This document shows, piece by piece, positions 44,069 through 52,622 of a DNA stretch of 64,000 nucleotides. The notes beneath the pieces are model-generated. The model did not search any database. It saw nothing but the letters and a program-made list of their open reading frames with translations, and was not told where the DNA came from. Where the stretch lies: assembly GCA_039030075.1 (NCBI GenBank), contig JBCCEW010000019.1, positions 45,269 to 109,268 of the forward strand. Reading direction: 5' to 3'. A program made the position numbers and the translations under genes. This DNA is from Myxococcota bacterium (GTDB lineage: Bacteria > Myxococcota_A > UBA9160 > SMWR01). Numbering within the stretch: position 1 is the stretch's first letter; each line of letters begins with the position of its first letter.

Positions 44069-44860
44069 ATGAAGGCGGTCGTGCTGAGCGCGGGACAAGG
44101 GCGGCGTTTGCTGCCTTTGACCCGCCAGATTCCGAAGTGCCTGCTCTCGGTGTCCGCCACCCGCGCGGAACCGCTGCTCGCGCGGCAGCTCACGACCCTG
44201 GCCCGCGCCGGCGTAGAGCACGCGGTGGTACTCATCGGGTTCGGGGCGCAGCACGTCGAGGAATGGCTCGCGACGCACCCGATCCCGGGCATCCACATCG
44301 AGACCCGCTTCAATCCGTTCTACGAACACGCCGACAACCTGATCACCTGCTGGCTTGCCCGCTCCGAGTTCGAGGGACCCTGCCTGCTCTTGAACGGTGA
44401 CACCCTGTTCGCACCCGAGATCCTCCGACGCGTGCTGGACGCACCGCCGAGCGACGTACTGATGACCGTCGATCACAAACACCGCTACGACGACGACGAC
44501 ATGAAGGTCGAGCTCGACGCCCGACGACGCGTGCGTGCGGTCGGCAAGGCGCTGGCGACCGGACGCACCCATGCCGAGTCGATCGGCCTGTTCCGCTTCG
44601 CCGAAGATGGACCGAAGCGCTTCGTACACTGCCTCGAGGAAGCCGTGCGACACCCGGCGGCCCTCTCTTCCTGGTACCTGGACGCCGTGGACCGGCTCGC
44701 CCGAATGCTCCCCATCGAAACGCTCGCGGTCGATGGCGCCTGGTGGCGCGAGATCGACGACCTCGCGGATCTCCAGCGCGCACGCCACGAGCTGTCCCGC
44801 CGGCCCGCCCGGCGCCCCGCGCATTCGCCAAGGCCCGCGAGCCTCGCTATCAACCCCTGA
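44069..44860 (+). CDS. Phosphocholine/inositol-phosphate cytidylyltransferase-like NTP transferase
   Basis: 263 residues. The nucleotide-binding start MKAVVLSAGQGRRLLPLT (~1-18) with QIPKCLL, then NPFYEHADNLITCWLA (~77-92) and LLNGDTLF with the metal Asp (~107-114). DDDMKVELDARRRVRAVGK is shared, as I recall, with LicC/IPCT-like cytidylyltransferases. It probably activates a phospho-alcohol as a CDP derivative. Start ATG 44069 follows AAGGGA. It leads into kdsA. Confidence 0.8.
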   Translation: MKAVVLSAGQGRRLLPLTRQIPKCLLSVSATRAEPLLARQLTTLARAGVEHAVVLIGFGAQHVEEWLATHPIPGIHIETRFNPFYEHADNLITCWLARSEFEGPCLLLNGDTLFAPEILRRVLDAPPSDVLMTVDHKHRYDDDDMKVELDARRRVRAVGKALATGRTHAESIGLFRFAEDGPKRFVHCLEEAVRHPAALSSWYLDAVDRLARMLPIETLAVDGAWWREIDDLADLQRARHELSRRPARRPAHSPRPASLAINP

Positions 44861-44885
44861 AGTCGGCCCCGGAGGGCCCCACTGC

Positions 44886-45692
44886 ATGCAGATCCGCGAC
44901 GTATCCGTCGGCCCCGGCGCACCCCTGGTGCTGATCTCGGGACTCAACGTGCTCGAGAGCCTGGACGGGGCCCTTGCCTGTGGCGAGGGGGTCGCCGCCC
45001 TGGCGGACCGCCACGGCCTTCCGGCGATCTTCAAGGCGTCCTTCGACAAGGCGAACCGCTCGAGCCGGCACTCCTACCGCGGGCCGGGCCTGGACGAAGG
45101 TCTGCGGATGCTCGACGAGGTGAAGTCCGCGACCGGTCTCCCGGTGACCACCGACGTCCACGAGCCCGGCCAGGCCAAAGCGGTCGCGGAAGTGGCCGAG
45201 CTGCTGCAGATCCCCGCCTTCCTCGCGCGACAGACCGACCTGGTGGCGGCCTGCGGCAGCACCGGCGTGCCCATCAACTTCAAGAAGGCCCAGTTCATGG
45301 CGCCCGACGACCTCGCGCACGCGGTCGAAAAGGCGAAGCGGGCCGGTGCACCGGCCGCGATGATCACCGAGCGGGGCACCAGCTTCGGCTACCACGATCT
45401 CGTCGTAGACATGCGCGGCCTGGTGACGATGCGCGAGATCGCGCCCGTGTGTCTCGACGCCACCCACGCGGTCCAGCACCCGGGCGCCGCCGAGATCGCC
45501 AGCAGTGGGGACCGCCGCTTCGTGGCGCCGCTCGCGCGCGCCGCGGTGGCCGTGGGCATCGACGCCTTGTTCGTCGAGGTCCATCCCGATCCGGAGAACG
45601 CGCCCTGCGACGGCGCCTGCCAGATCCGGCTCGAAGACCTCGACGCCCTGCTGCACGATGCGGTCGCGCTGCGCGCCGCCGTGCACGCCTGA
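44886..45692 (+). CDS. kdsA: 3-deoxy-8-phosphooctulonate synthase (Kdo-8-P synthase)
   Basis: 268 residues. Condenses phosphoenolpyruvate and arabinose-5-phosphate for Kdo, the LPS inner-core sugar. Key segments: GLNVLES (~19-25), FKASFDKANRSS (~49-60), TDVHEPG (~89-95), IPAFLARQTDL and NFKKAQFMAP. Asn in NVLES replaces the metal-binding Cys of class II enzymes, so the metal-independent type is expected. It shows LPS biosynthesis in this cell and lies in the envelope cluster. Confidence 0.95.
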   Translation: MQIRDVSVGPGAPLVLISGLNVLESLDGALACGEGVAALADRHGLPAIFKASFDKANRSSRHSYRGPGLDEGLRMLDEVKSATGLPVTTDVHEPGQAKAVAEVAELLQIPAFLARQTDLVAACGSTGVPINFKKAQFMAPDDLAHAVEKAKRAGAPAAMITERGTSFGYHDLVVDMRGLVTMREIAPVCLDATHAVQHPGAAEIASSGDRRFVAPLARAAVAVGIDALFVEVHPDPENAPCDGACQIRLEDLDALLHDAVALRAAVHA

Positions 45693-45733
45693 TCCCGCTG
45701 CCAGCTCCTTCGCCCCCGCGCCCGAGGGCCGCC

Positions 45734-47992
45734 ATGCCCGACGCTCGCCGAATCCCACCGACCCGGGGACGGGTCCGGATGCGCGAGCAACCCATGCGCG
45801 TCGTGCTGCCCGGCCGCGGCACCGACGAGCGCCCCGCCGTGCGCTTGTTCGTGGGCACCGAGCCTGGCCAGGAGCGCGCCGAGCGGGTCTGGCTGTGGTC
45901 GCTCGCGCGCGTGCGCGACCCCGCGCGACGCTACGAGGTGTCGTTCCTCAAGAACCTTGCAGGCTTCCGGAACCCCACGGGCTTGTGGAAGCGCCGCGAA
46001 GCCACGGGGTTCACCCGCTACCGCTTCGCCGTACCTCACTTTGCCGGGGGCCGCGGTCGCGCGCTCTACCACGACGTCGACCAGATCTTCCTCGCCGACC
46101 CGGCGGAGCTCTTCGACCTTCCTCTCCTGGACTGCGGCTATTCGGCGGTCGCGCCGAACGACCTCTCGGTGATGCTGCTCGATGCCGAGCGGATGGTGCG
46201 GGTGTGGCCGTTGGACGAGGTGCACAGCCGTTCACGCCGCGCGCTCGAAGCGCAGGCCGCCGCGAAGCCCGGTCTCTTCGGCCCCCTCGATCCGGCCTGG
46301 AACGTCCGCGACGGCGGCGCGAAGGACGCGGCTGCCGACGCGAAGCTCCTGCACTTCACGACCCTCCACACCCAACCCTGGCGCCCCTTTCCCGACCGCT
46401 TCGCGTACCTGCCGCACCCGCGCGCAGCGCAGTGGGAAGCGCTGGAGCGCGAGGCGATCGAGGCCCGCTTCCACGTCTGGAACCAGGCACAGCCGAGTGA
46501 CGGCTACGCCGACTGGTGGGTCCAGCAAGCGCCGTGGATCCAGGCGACCCGCGACGGGTTCCTGCCACCGACGCCCGAGACGCCGCCGCCCACCCCCGTA
46601 CCGCGCGTCCACGCCGATGGCTGGATCGCGGGAGTTCCCGACGACGATCTGCCCTGGATACTCGACGCGCTGTGCGCGAGCGCCACCGAGTCGGTGCAGC
46701 TGGAGATGCGCTCGGGCGGGCACGGGCGCGAGCGCGACCGTTGGGAGACACGCTTGCGCGAGGCCACCCGCGCCCACCCCCGCCTCGCGTGGGAACTGGT
46801 CTGGGGCGCCGCGCGGAGCCGCGGGGGTCGCTGGCGCCGATCGCATCCGCCGCGCGTCTGGCTGCTGCTCGACGATCGGCCGGGGAATGCGACCCAGGCA
46901 CGCGGGCTCGCCGAAGCCCTGGGTTGGCCCAGCGAAGAGAAGCCGCTGGGCTTCGGCGCCGCCGCCCGGATGCACAACCGTTTCCTCGGCGCGTCGCTGG
47001 CCGGCCTCGACGCCGCGAGCGCCCAGACCCTCACGCCACCCTGGCCCGACCTCGTGATCGCCGCCGGTCGTCGCACCGCGCCGGTCGCCCAGTGGATCCG
47101 CCGCCAGTCCGGCGGACACAGCCGGGTCGTCGTCCTCGGGCGCAAGGGAGGCGACGACCTGCGCGATATCGATTGGGCCGTTGCGCCGCGCTACACGCGT
47201 CTGCTCCCCGACGCCGGTCGCATCGAGACCGAAGGCCCCCTCCATCGGATCACGCCCGCGCGACTCGCCCGTGCGGAAAGCGAATGGGCCGACGCCCTGG
47301 CGAAGGCGCAGTCGCCGAAGATCGCGGTGTTGGTGGGTGGGCCCTCTGGGCAGTTTCGCCTCGACGCCGACGTCGCGCGTCGCCTCGGCGAGGAATGCGC
47401 GCGCCTCGCCGCCGACACCGGCGGCTCCTTGTTCGTCACCACCAGCCGCCGGCTCGCCGAGCGCGCCGCCCACGCCCTGCTCGAGGGCCTGGGCGAGGTC
47501 ACCTGGTTCCATCGCTGGCGCCCACACGCCCGCTCCAACCCTTACCTCGGCTACCTCGCCCACGCCGACGCCTGCGTCGTCACCGGCGACAGCGAGTCGA
47601 TGCTCGCCGAAGCGACCTCGCTGGGTCGGCCGGTGCTCGTCTACGAACTCCCCGAACGGCGTTCGTTCCGCATCCTGGGCGGGCCCCGCGAGTGGATCTG
47701 GCGCGGAGCCCACGCTTCGCCCCTCGGGTCCCGCGGCACGCCGCGCCCCCAGCCCAGCTGGGCCCGGCTCTGCGCACGCGCGATCGACCGCGGCCTCGTC
47801 CGCCCTCCCCGCGATCTGCGGCGCTACCACGCGGCCCTCTACGCGAGCGGGCGTGCCCGCCCGTTCCACGCCGGCCTGCCCTCCGCCGCCGAGGTGCCGC
47901 TCCCGGGGTGCATCGATCGAGAGCGCGTGGCCGAGGAGATCGCGGCGCGGATGGGCGTCGCGCGCGGAGTCGAGGCACCCTCTTCGTCGTGA
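45734..47992 (+). CDS. Fusion: glycosyltransferase-like domain plus mitochondrial-fission-ELM1-like domain
   Basis: 752 residues. The N-terminal ~200 residues look like a GT8-type sugar transferase with a DxD at ~114-116 (YHDVDQIF) and TTLHTQPW near 212. From ~374 an ELM1-family region starts: WLLLDDRPGNATQARGL, PDLVIAAGRR, VGGPSGQFRLD, LFVTTSRRL, DACVVTGDSESMLAEA. ELM1-like bacterial proteins are of unknown exact function, probably GT-B-like. The stop overlaps the ABC-transporter start (GTGA). Start may be 45734, 45779 or 45794. Confidence 0.82.
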   Translation: MPDARRIPPTRGRVRMREQPMRVVLPGRGTDERPAVRLFVGTEPGQERAERVWLWSLARVRDPARRYEVSFLKNLAGFRNPTGLWKRREATGFTRYRFAVPHFAGGRGRALYHDVDQIFLADPAELFDLPLLDCGYSAVAPNDLSVMLLDAERMVRVWPLDEVHSRSRRALEAQAAAKPGLFGPLDPAWNVRDGGAKDAAADAKLLHFTTLHTQPWRPFPDRFAYLPHPRAAQWEALEREAIEARFHVWNQAQPSDGYADWWVQQAPWIQATRDGFLPPTPETPPPTPVPRVHADGWIAGVPDDDLPWILDALCASATESVQLEMRSGGHGRERDRWETRLREATRAHPRLAWELVWGAARSRGGRWRRSHPPRVWLLLDDRPGNATQARGLAEALGWPSEEKPLGFGAAARMHNRFLGASLAGLDAASAQTLTPPWPDLVIAAGRRTAPVAQWIRRQSGGHSRVVVLGRKGGDDLRDIDWAVAPRYTRLLPDAGRIETEGPLHRITPARLARAESEWADALAKAQSPKIAVLVGGPSGQFRLDADVARRLGEECARLAADTGGSLFVTTSRRLAERAAHALLEGLGEVTWFHRWRPHARSNPYLGYLAHADACVVTGDSESMLAEATSLGRPVLVYELPERRSFRILGGPREWIWRGAHASPLGSRGTPRPQPSWARLCARAIDRGLVRPPRDLRRYHAALYASGRARPFHAGLPSAAEVPLPGCIDRERVAEEIAARMGVARGVEAPSSS

Positions 47993-49695
47993 GAGTCGCG
48001 CTGTACTTCGCGCGCGCCTACCCGGCAGCGTGCGTCGCCGTGGTGGCCTGTCTGGGGATCGCCGCCCTCACCGAGGGCGTCGGGCTGAGTTCGCTCCTGC
48101 CCCTGCTCTCGCTCGCGACCGACGCCGCGGCGACGACGAGCCCCTTCGAAGCGCAGGTGCGCGATGGGCTCGCCGCCTGGGGCATCCCGGCCACCTTCCC
48201 TGCACTGATCGGCCTCGTCGTGCTCGCCTTGTGGGCGAAGGGCGGATTGGTGTGGTTCGCAAAGCGCCGTGTCGGTTGGACGGTGGCGCGCATCGCCACC
48301 GATCTGCGCCTGCGTCTGCTGCGCGCCTGGCTCGGTGCGCGCTGGGACCACGCCGCGCGCCAACCCATCGGGCGCGCCGCGAACGCACTCGCGACCGAAG
48401 CCGACCGCGCCTCCTACAGCTTCGAGTACCTCGCACTCGTCGTGACCTTCGGCATCGAGATGTCGCTGTATCTCGCGCTCGCATGCCTGGTGTCCTGGCA
48501 GGGAACCTCGGTCGCGATCGCGGCGGCGGCCGTGCTGTTCACCGCACTCTCCCACTTCGTGCGCACCGCCGGGCGCGCCGGGCGCGCCCAGACCACGCGA
48601 CTCGATGCGCTGATCGTGCGACTCGCCGACACCCTCGGCGCCGCGAAGCTCTTGAAGGCCACGGGGCGCGAAGCGCTCGCCGGCCCGCTCCTCGAAGCGG
48701 AGACGCGCGACCTCCACCACCAGCTCGAGCGGCGTGTCCTCGCCAAGGAAACCCTGCGCGCGCTCCAGGAGCCCCTGCTCGGCACGCTGCTGGCCCTCGG
48801 GATGTGGGCCGCACTGCGCGGGTTGGCCCTTCCCCTCGCCGACACCCTGCTCTTGTGTCTCCTGCTGACGCGAGCGCTCCGCAAGGGGAACGCCATCCAG
48901 AGCAAGCTGCAGTCGATGGCGATCGAGGCCAGTGCGCTCTTCGCCATCGACGAACGCATCCGCAGCGCCGAGTCGGCGGCGGAGTCGTGGACGGGAACGC
49001 GGCGGGTGCCGCTCACGACGGCCATCCGCTTCGAAGGCGTTCACCTCGCCCGCGGCGGTCGGGCGTTGCTGGCCGGCGTCGACCTCGTCGTACCGGCCGG
49101 CGAGATCACCGCGGTGGTCGGCGCTTCGGGTTCCGGCAAGACCACGCTCACCGAACTCGTCACCGGATTGCTGCGTCCCGAGTCCGGGGTCCTCCGCATC
49201 GACGGCATCGACCTCGGCGACGTCGATCTCGCCGACTGGCGTCGCCAGATCGGCTGGGTTCCCCAGGAAGCGCCGCTTCTGCACGACTCGGTCTACCGCA
49301 ACGTCACGCTCGGCGACCCGAATCTCGGTGACGCCGACGTCGAGACCGCGCTCCGCGCCGCCGGCGCCTGGGCGTTCGTCGCCGCGCTTCCCGAGGGTTG
49401 GGCGTCGAGCGTCGGCGAACGCGGCGGCCTGCTCTCGGGGGGGCAGCGCCAACGTCTCGCCCTCGCGCGCGCACTAGCGACCGGCCCCCGTCTCTTGATC
49501 CTCGACGAGGCGACGGCGGCCCTCGATCCCGAGAGTGAAGCCGCCGTCTGGGAGACGATCGCGGCACTGCGCGGCACGACCACCGTGCTCGCCATCTCCC
49601 ATGGCGAAGCGCTCGCGGAGATCGCCGATCGCACCTACCGGCTGCGCGATGGCCGCGTTGTGCTGGCACCGCGACGCGCGCGGGAAGTGGCCTGA
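47989..49695 (+). CDS. ABC exporter, MsbA/lipid-A-flippase-like
   Basis: 568 residues: a fused transmembrane (~1-320, six helices) and ATPase half-transporter. Walker A GASGSGKTT (378-386), LSGGQRQRLALARAL (~481), Walker B RLLILDEAT (~501), H-loop in AISHG. GTG start overlaps the previous stop by 4 bp, and the next gene's ATG overlaps its stop, so an operon is clear. MsbA-like proteins flip lipid-linked substrates; here probably LPS or a phospholipid. Confidence 0.92.
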   Translation: MRVALYFARAYPAACVAVVACLGIAALTEGVGLSSLLPLLSLATDAAATTSPFEAQVRDGLAAWGIPATFPALIGLVVLALWAKGGLVWFAKRRVGWTVARIATDLRLRLLRAWLGARWDHAARQPIGRAANALATEADRASYSFEYLALVVTFGIEMSLYLALACLVSWQGTSVAIAAAAVLFTALSHFVRTAGRAGRAQTTRLDALIVRLADTLGAAKLLKATGREALAGPLLEAETRDLHHQLERRVLAKETLRALQEPLLGTLLALGMWAALRGLALPLADTLLLCLLLTRALRKGNAIQSKLQSMAIEASALFAIDERIRSAESAAESWTGTRRVPLTTAIRFEGVHLARGGRALLAGVDLVVPAGEITAVVGASGSGKTTLTELVTGLLRPESGVLRIDGIDLGDVDLADWRRQIGWVPQEAPLLHDSVYRNVTLGDPNLGDADVETALRAAGAWAFVAALPEGWASSVGERGGLLSGGQRQRLALARALATGPRLLILDEATAALDPESEAAVWETIAALRGTTTVLAISHGEALAEIADRTYRLRDGRVVLAPRRAREVA

Positions 49696-50489
49696 TGGGC
49701 GCGCCGACTGCTGCCCTCGTGCTGGCCGGACGCCGCGGTCCGGATCCGCTCGCCGCGGCGGAGGGCGTCTCGCACCGTGCGCTCGTACGGGTGGGCGGCG
49801 TTCCGATGCTGGAGCGCGTGATCGGAGCGCTGCGGGCCTCGCCCTGGATCACCGAGATCGCCGTCAGCATCGAGGAACCCGAATCGCTCGAGCCGTTCCC
49901 GCAGCTCGCCCAGTGGCGCGACGAAGGCGCGATCCGGGTCTTGCCTTGCGCCGAGTCGCCCGCGCGCAGCGCGGTGGCCGGGCTCGGTCAGCTCGGCGTC
50001 GACCGCGCGCTCGTCGCCGCCGCGGACCTCGCTCTGTTGACCGCGGAACGGGTCGATGGGTTCCTCGCCGCCGCCGACGCCACCGCGGCCGACCTCGCGG
50101 TGGGCGTCGTAGAGCGGGCCGTCGTGCGCAACCCGACGGCGGGTGCGGCGCGCACCTGGGTGCAGCTCCGCGACGGTGCGTTCACCGGAGCCAACCTCTT
50201 TGCGTTCCGCACGTCCCGCGCCTGGCGCGCCGCCGACTTCTTCGTGCGCGCCGAAGCCCATCGCAAGAAGCCCTGGCGCTGGCTCGGTGCCCTCGGGCCG
50301 AGCCTCGGCGTGCGCTACCTCGCCGGTGCCCTCGACCTCTACACGGCGTTCGAATCGCTCTCGCGCCGCACCCAGACCCGCATCGCGCCGGTGCGACTGC
50401 GCGAGGCCGAGGCCGCCCTCGACGTCGACAAGCACGCCGACCTGGCTCTCGCCGAACGCATCCTCGCGCAAGAGCCGCCGGTCCTGTGA
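49695..50489 (+). CDS. MobA-like NTP-transferase-domain protein
   Basis: 264 residues. Nucleotidyltransferase start AALVLAGRRGPDPLA (~6-20, a modified signature) with VGGVPMLERVIGAL, and VAAADLALL with the metal Asp (~111-119). The overlapping TGATG with the ABC gene shows coupling. It may activate an alcohol or sugar phosphate for the phosphatidyltransferase 0.9 kb downstream. Substrate unknown. Confidence 0.78.
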   Translation: MGAPTAALVLAGRRGPDPLAAAEGVSHRALVRVGGVPMLERVIGALRASPWITEIAVSIEEPESLEPFPQLAQWRDEGAIRVLPCAESPARSAVAGLGQLGVDRALVAAADLALLTAERVDGFLAAADATAADLAVGVVERAVVRNPTAGAARTWVQLRDGAFTGANLFAFRTSRAWRAADFFVRAEAHRKKPWRWLGALGPSLGVRYLAGALDLYTAFESLSRRTQTRIAPVRLREAEAALDVDKHADLALAERILAQEPPVL

Positions 50490-50490
50490 A

Positions 50491-51372
50491 CTAGAGGCGC
50501 TCGGGGCGCGACGCCTCGAACCTGCGCGAGGCGGCGTCCCAGCGATGGGTGCGCCAGGCGATGCGCGGCGCGCCTCCAGGCTGGGTCTCGATGTCGTAGG
50601 TATGGAACCCACCGCGACGCACGCCCTCGCCTCCCTGCCGCGACGCCGACGCGACGCCGACCACGGGGATCGGCCCGTTCGGTCCGGCTACCGCGCCGCG
50701 GTGCGTCCGGTGCAGGTGACCGTGCAACACGAGCTCCGCTCCCACCCGGCGCAGCACCCCGCGCAAGGCCGCCCCGTCGTGGAGCGCGCGGCGGCGGTGG
50801 GTCACCCCGGACTCGGGCGGGTGGTGCATCGCCACGACGCGGGTGCGCCCCGCACGACCGAGTCGCTCCAGCGTCGCTTCGAGCCGCGCGAGCTGGGCCG
50901 CGCCCACGTGACCCGTGGCATCGAGCAACGCCGTCGGCACGGCCGTGCACAGTCCGACCAGGGAGATCTCGCCGACCTCGCGAATCGACGGGAACGCGGC
51001 CTCGCCCGCGGGTGCAGCGGGGTCGCGCAGATAGGCGTCCCACACGTGGGAGGCAGGATCCGGCGTCGCGGCCGTGGCGTCGTGGTTCCCGGGGACGGCG
51101 AGCACGCGAGACGTCGGGCCGAGACGTTCGAGCCAACCGCGGGCCGCCGCGAGCTCACCGGGCAACCCCAGCTGGGTGAGGTCGCCGGTGACCACGATCT
51201 GTTCGGGCGCGAGCGCCTCCACGGCGGGGAGCAAGGCCTCGAGCACCTCGGGGCGGTACCGGCGGCGACGGCGCCCCCACCAGGACAGGGCGCCGAGCCA
51301 GCGCTTGCCCCCGCCCGCAACGGTGCCCCGCCACGAGGGCTCCGTGGCGTGGAGGTCCGAGAGATGCACCAA
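50491..51372 (-). CDS. Calcineurin-like metallophosphoesterase
   Basis: 293 residues. All five metal motifs: LSDLHA (D-x-H), VTGDLTQLG (GDxxxxG), VPGNHDA (GNHD), MHHPP and LHGHLH. It has no signal peptide. Start is TTG 51372 or GTG 51369; no good ribosome site is visible. It is divergent from the phosphatidyltransferase gene and convergent with the NTP-transferase gene. Confidence 0.88.
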   Translation of the reverse strand: MVHLSDLHATEPSWRGTVAGGGKRWLGALSWWGRRRRRYRPEVLEALLPAVEALAPEQIVVTGDLTQLGLPGELAAARGWLERLGPTSRVLAVPGNHDATAATPDPASHVWDAYLRDPAAPAGEAAFPSIREVGEISLVGLCTAVPTALLDATGHVGAAQLARLEATLERLGRAGRTRVVAMHHPPESGVTHRRRALHDGAALRGVLRRVGAELVLHGHLHRTHRGAVAGPNGPIPVVGVASASRQGGEGVRRGGFHTYDIETQPGGAPRIAWRTHRWDAASRRFEASRPERL

Positions 51373-51422
51373 CGTCGGAATGGGGTTCCCCCGCCTGCGA
51401 CGGACGCTGCCGTGCGACCCGC

Positions 51423-52622
51423 ATGGTAGTTTTCGCAGAGATGGGGCGACAACGAGACGGGGAAGACCCGCGGGTGGGCTGGGTCGTGCCGAGCGACGCG
51501 TCGGAGACCGGCGGGGGCGACGCCACGTCGGCCTGGCTGTGGGGCATGACGCCGCGCGAACGCCTGCGCCGCAGCCTGGTGCGCGCCGGCTGTGAAGCGG
51601 TGTGCACGACCGCGTCACCGCCCAGCGCAGTCGCCGATGCCGTGGTCCTCGCCGTGCGGGACGGATTCGTGCTCGACGAGCGGCTGCTGCTGGCGCTCTC
51701 CGAACGACCGAACACCGTGCTGGTCCACCCCGCGCACGGGCCGCTCGCCGTCTGCGCGCCGGGAACGCGGGTCGGGGCGATCCGCCCTCACCTTTGCGAA
51801 ACGGCAGACGACGCGAGCGAGGACGCTGCGTCCTCGGAGGCGTGGCACGAACGCACGCCCGACGCCCTGGTGCCCGCCTACCAACCCAAGCTGCGCAAAC
51901 GAGCCGAGCCCTTCGTGTTCCCCGCGGAGCCCGAACACCGCGCCGCGATCGAAGCGGACACCTTCGCGGCGTCCTACAAGGGATCGAGTGATCTCGTGAC
52001 GCTGTGGGTCTGGCCGCGCCCTGCGCGCGCGGTCACGCACTGGTGCGCCGAGCGCGGCGTCCAACCGAACACGGTCACCCTGTGGAGCTGGGTGGGCGCG
52101 ATCGTCGCCTTCTGGCTCTTGTGGAACGGTCACTTCGTCGCCGGCTTGCTCGTCGGCTGGTGGATGACCTTCCTCGACACCGTCGACGGCAAGCTCGCGC
52201 GGGTGACCCTGACCTCGAGCCGCCTCGGCGACGTGCTCGACCACGGCCTGGACCTCGTGCATCCCCCCTTCTGGTGGTGGGCGTTCGGGATCGGACTCGG
52301 CACGGGACACGAAGCGGCGACCGCCATCATCGTGGGGGGCTACGTGCTCGGTCGGGTGCTGGAAGGCGCGTTTCTCGCGAGCTTCGGGTTCGAGTGCCAT
52401 TCCTGGCGTCCCGCCGACGCGCTCTTCCGCACGATCACCGCCCGACGCAATCCGAACCTCTTGCTGCTGAGCGTGGGAACGGCGGTCGGACGCCCGGACC
52501 TCGGCTTCACGCTCGTCGCCGCCTGGACGCTCTGCTCCCTCGCGTTCCACAGCGTGCGCCTGCTCCAGGCCTTCGTCGCGCGGCGCGACGGCACACCGGT
52601 GGTGGCATGGGCCGCGGGCTGA
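51423..52622 (+). CDS. CDP-alcohol phosphatidyltransferase with extra N-terminal domain
   Basis: 399 residues. The catalytic motif D255-G-x2-A-R260...G269-x3-D273-x3-D277 is exact for the CDP-OH-P transferase family, which joins a CDP-activated lipid or alcohol to an alcohol, making phospholipids. About five helices follow residue ~225. The first ~200 residues (GCEAVCTTASPPSAVADAVVLAVRDG...) resemble a degenerate nucleotidyltransferase, as in bifunctional phosphatidylinositol-type synthases. Start ATG 51423 (or 51441). Confidence 0.9.
   Translation: MVVFAEMGRQRDGEDPRVGWVVPSDASETGGGDATSAWLWGMTPRERLRRSLVRAGCEAVCTTASPPSAVADAVVLAVRDGFVLDERLLLALSERPNTVLVHPAHGPLAVCAPGTRVGAIRPHLCETADDASEDAASSEAWHERTPDALVPAYQPKLRKRAEPFVFPAEPEHRAAIEADTFAASYKGSSDLVTLWVWPRPARAVTHWCAERGVQPNTVTLWSWVGAIVAFWLLWNGHFVAGLLVGWWMTFLDTVDGKLARVTLTSSRLGDVLDHGLDLVHPPFWWWAFGIGLGTGHEAATAIIVGGYVLGRVLEGAFLASFGFECHSWRPADALFRTITARRNPNLLLLSVGTAVGRPDLGFTLVAAWTLCSLAFHSVRLLQAFVARRDGTPVVAWAAG

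Noticed and set aside
46516..47988. Open frame upstream of the ABC transporter start
   Set aside because: It overlaps the GT-ELM1 gene in another frame and is Arg/Pro-rich; the transporter begins at GTG 47989.
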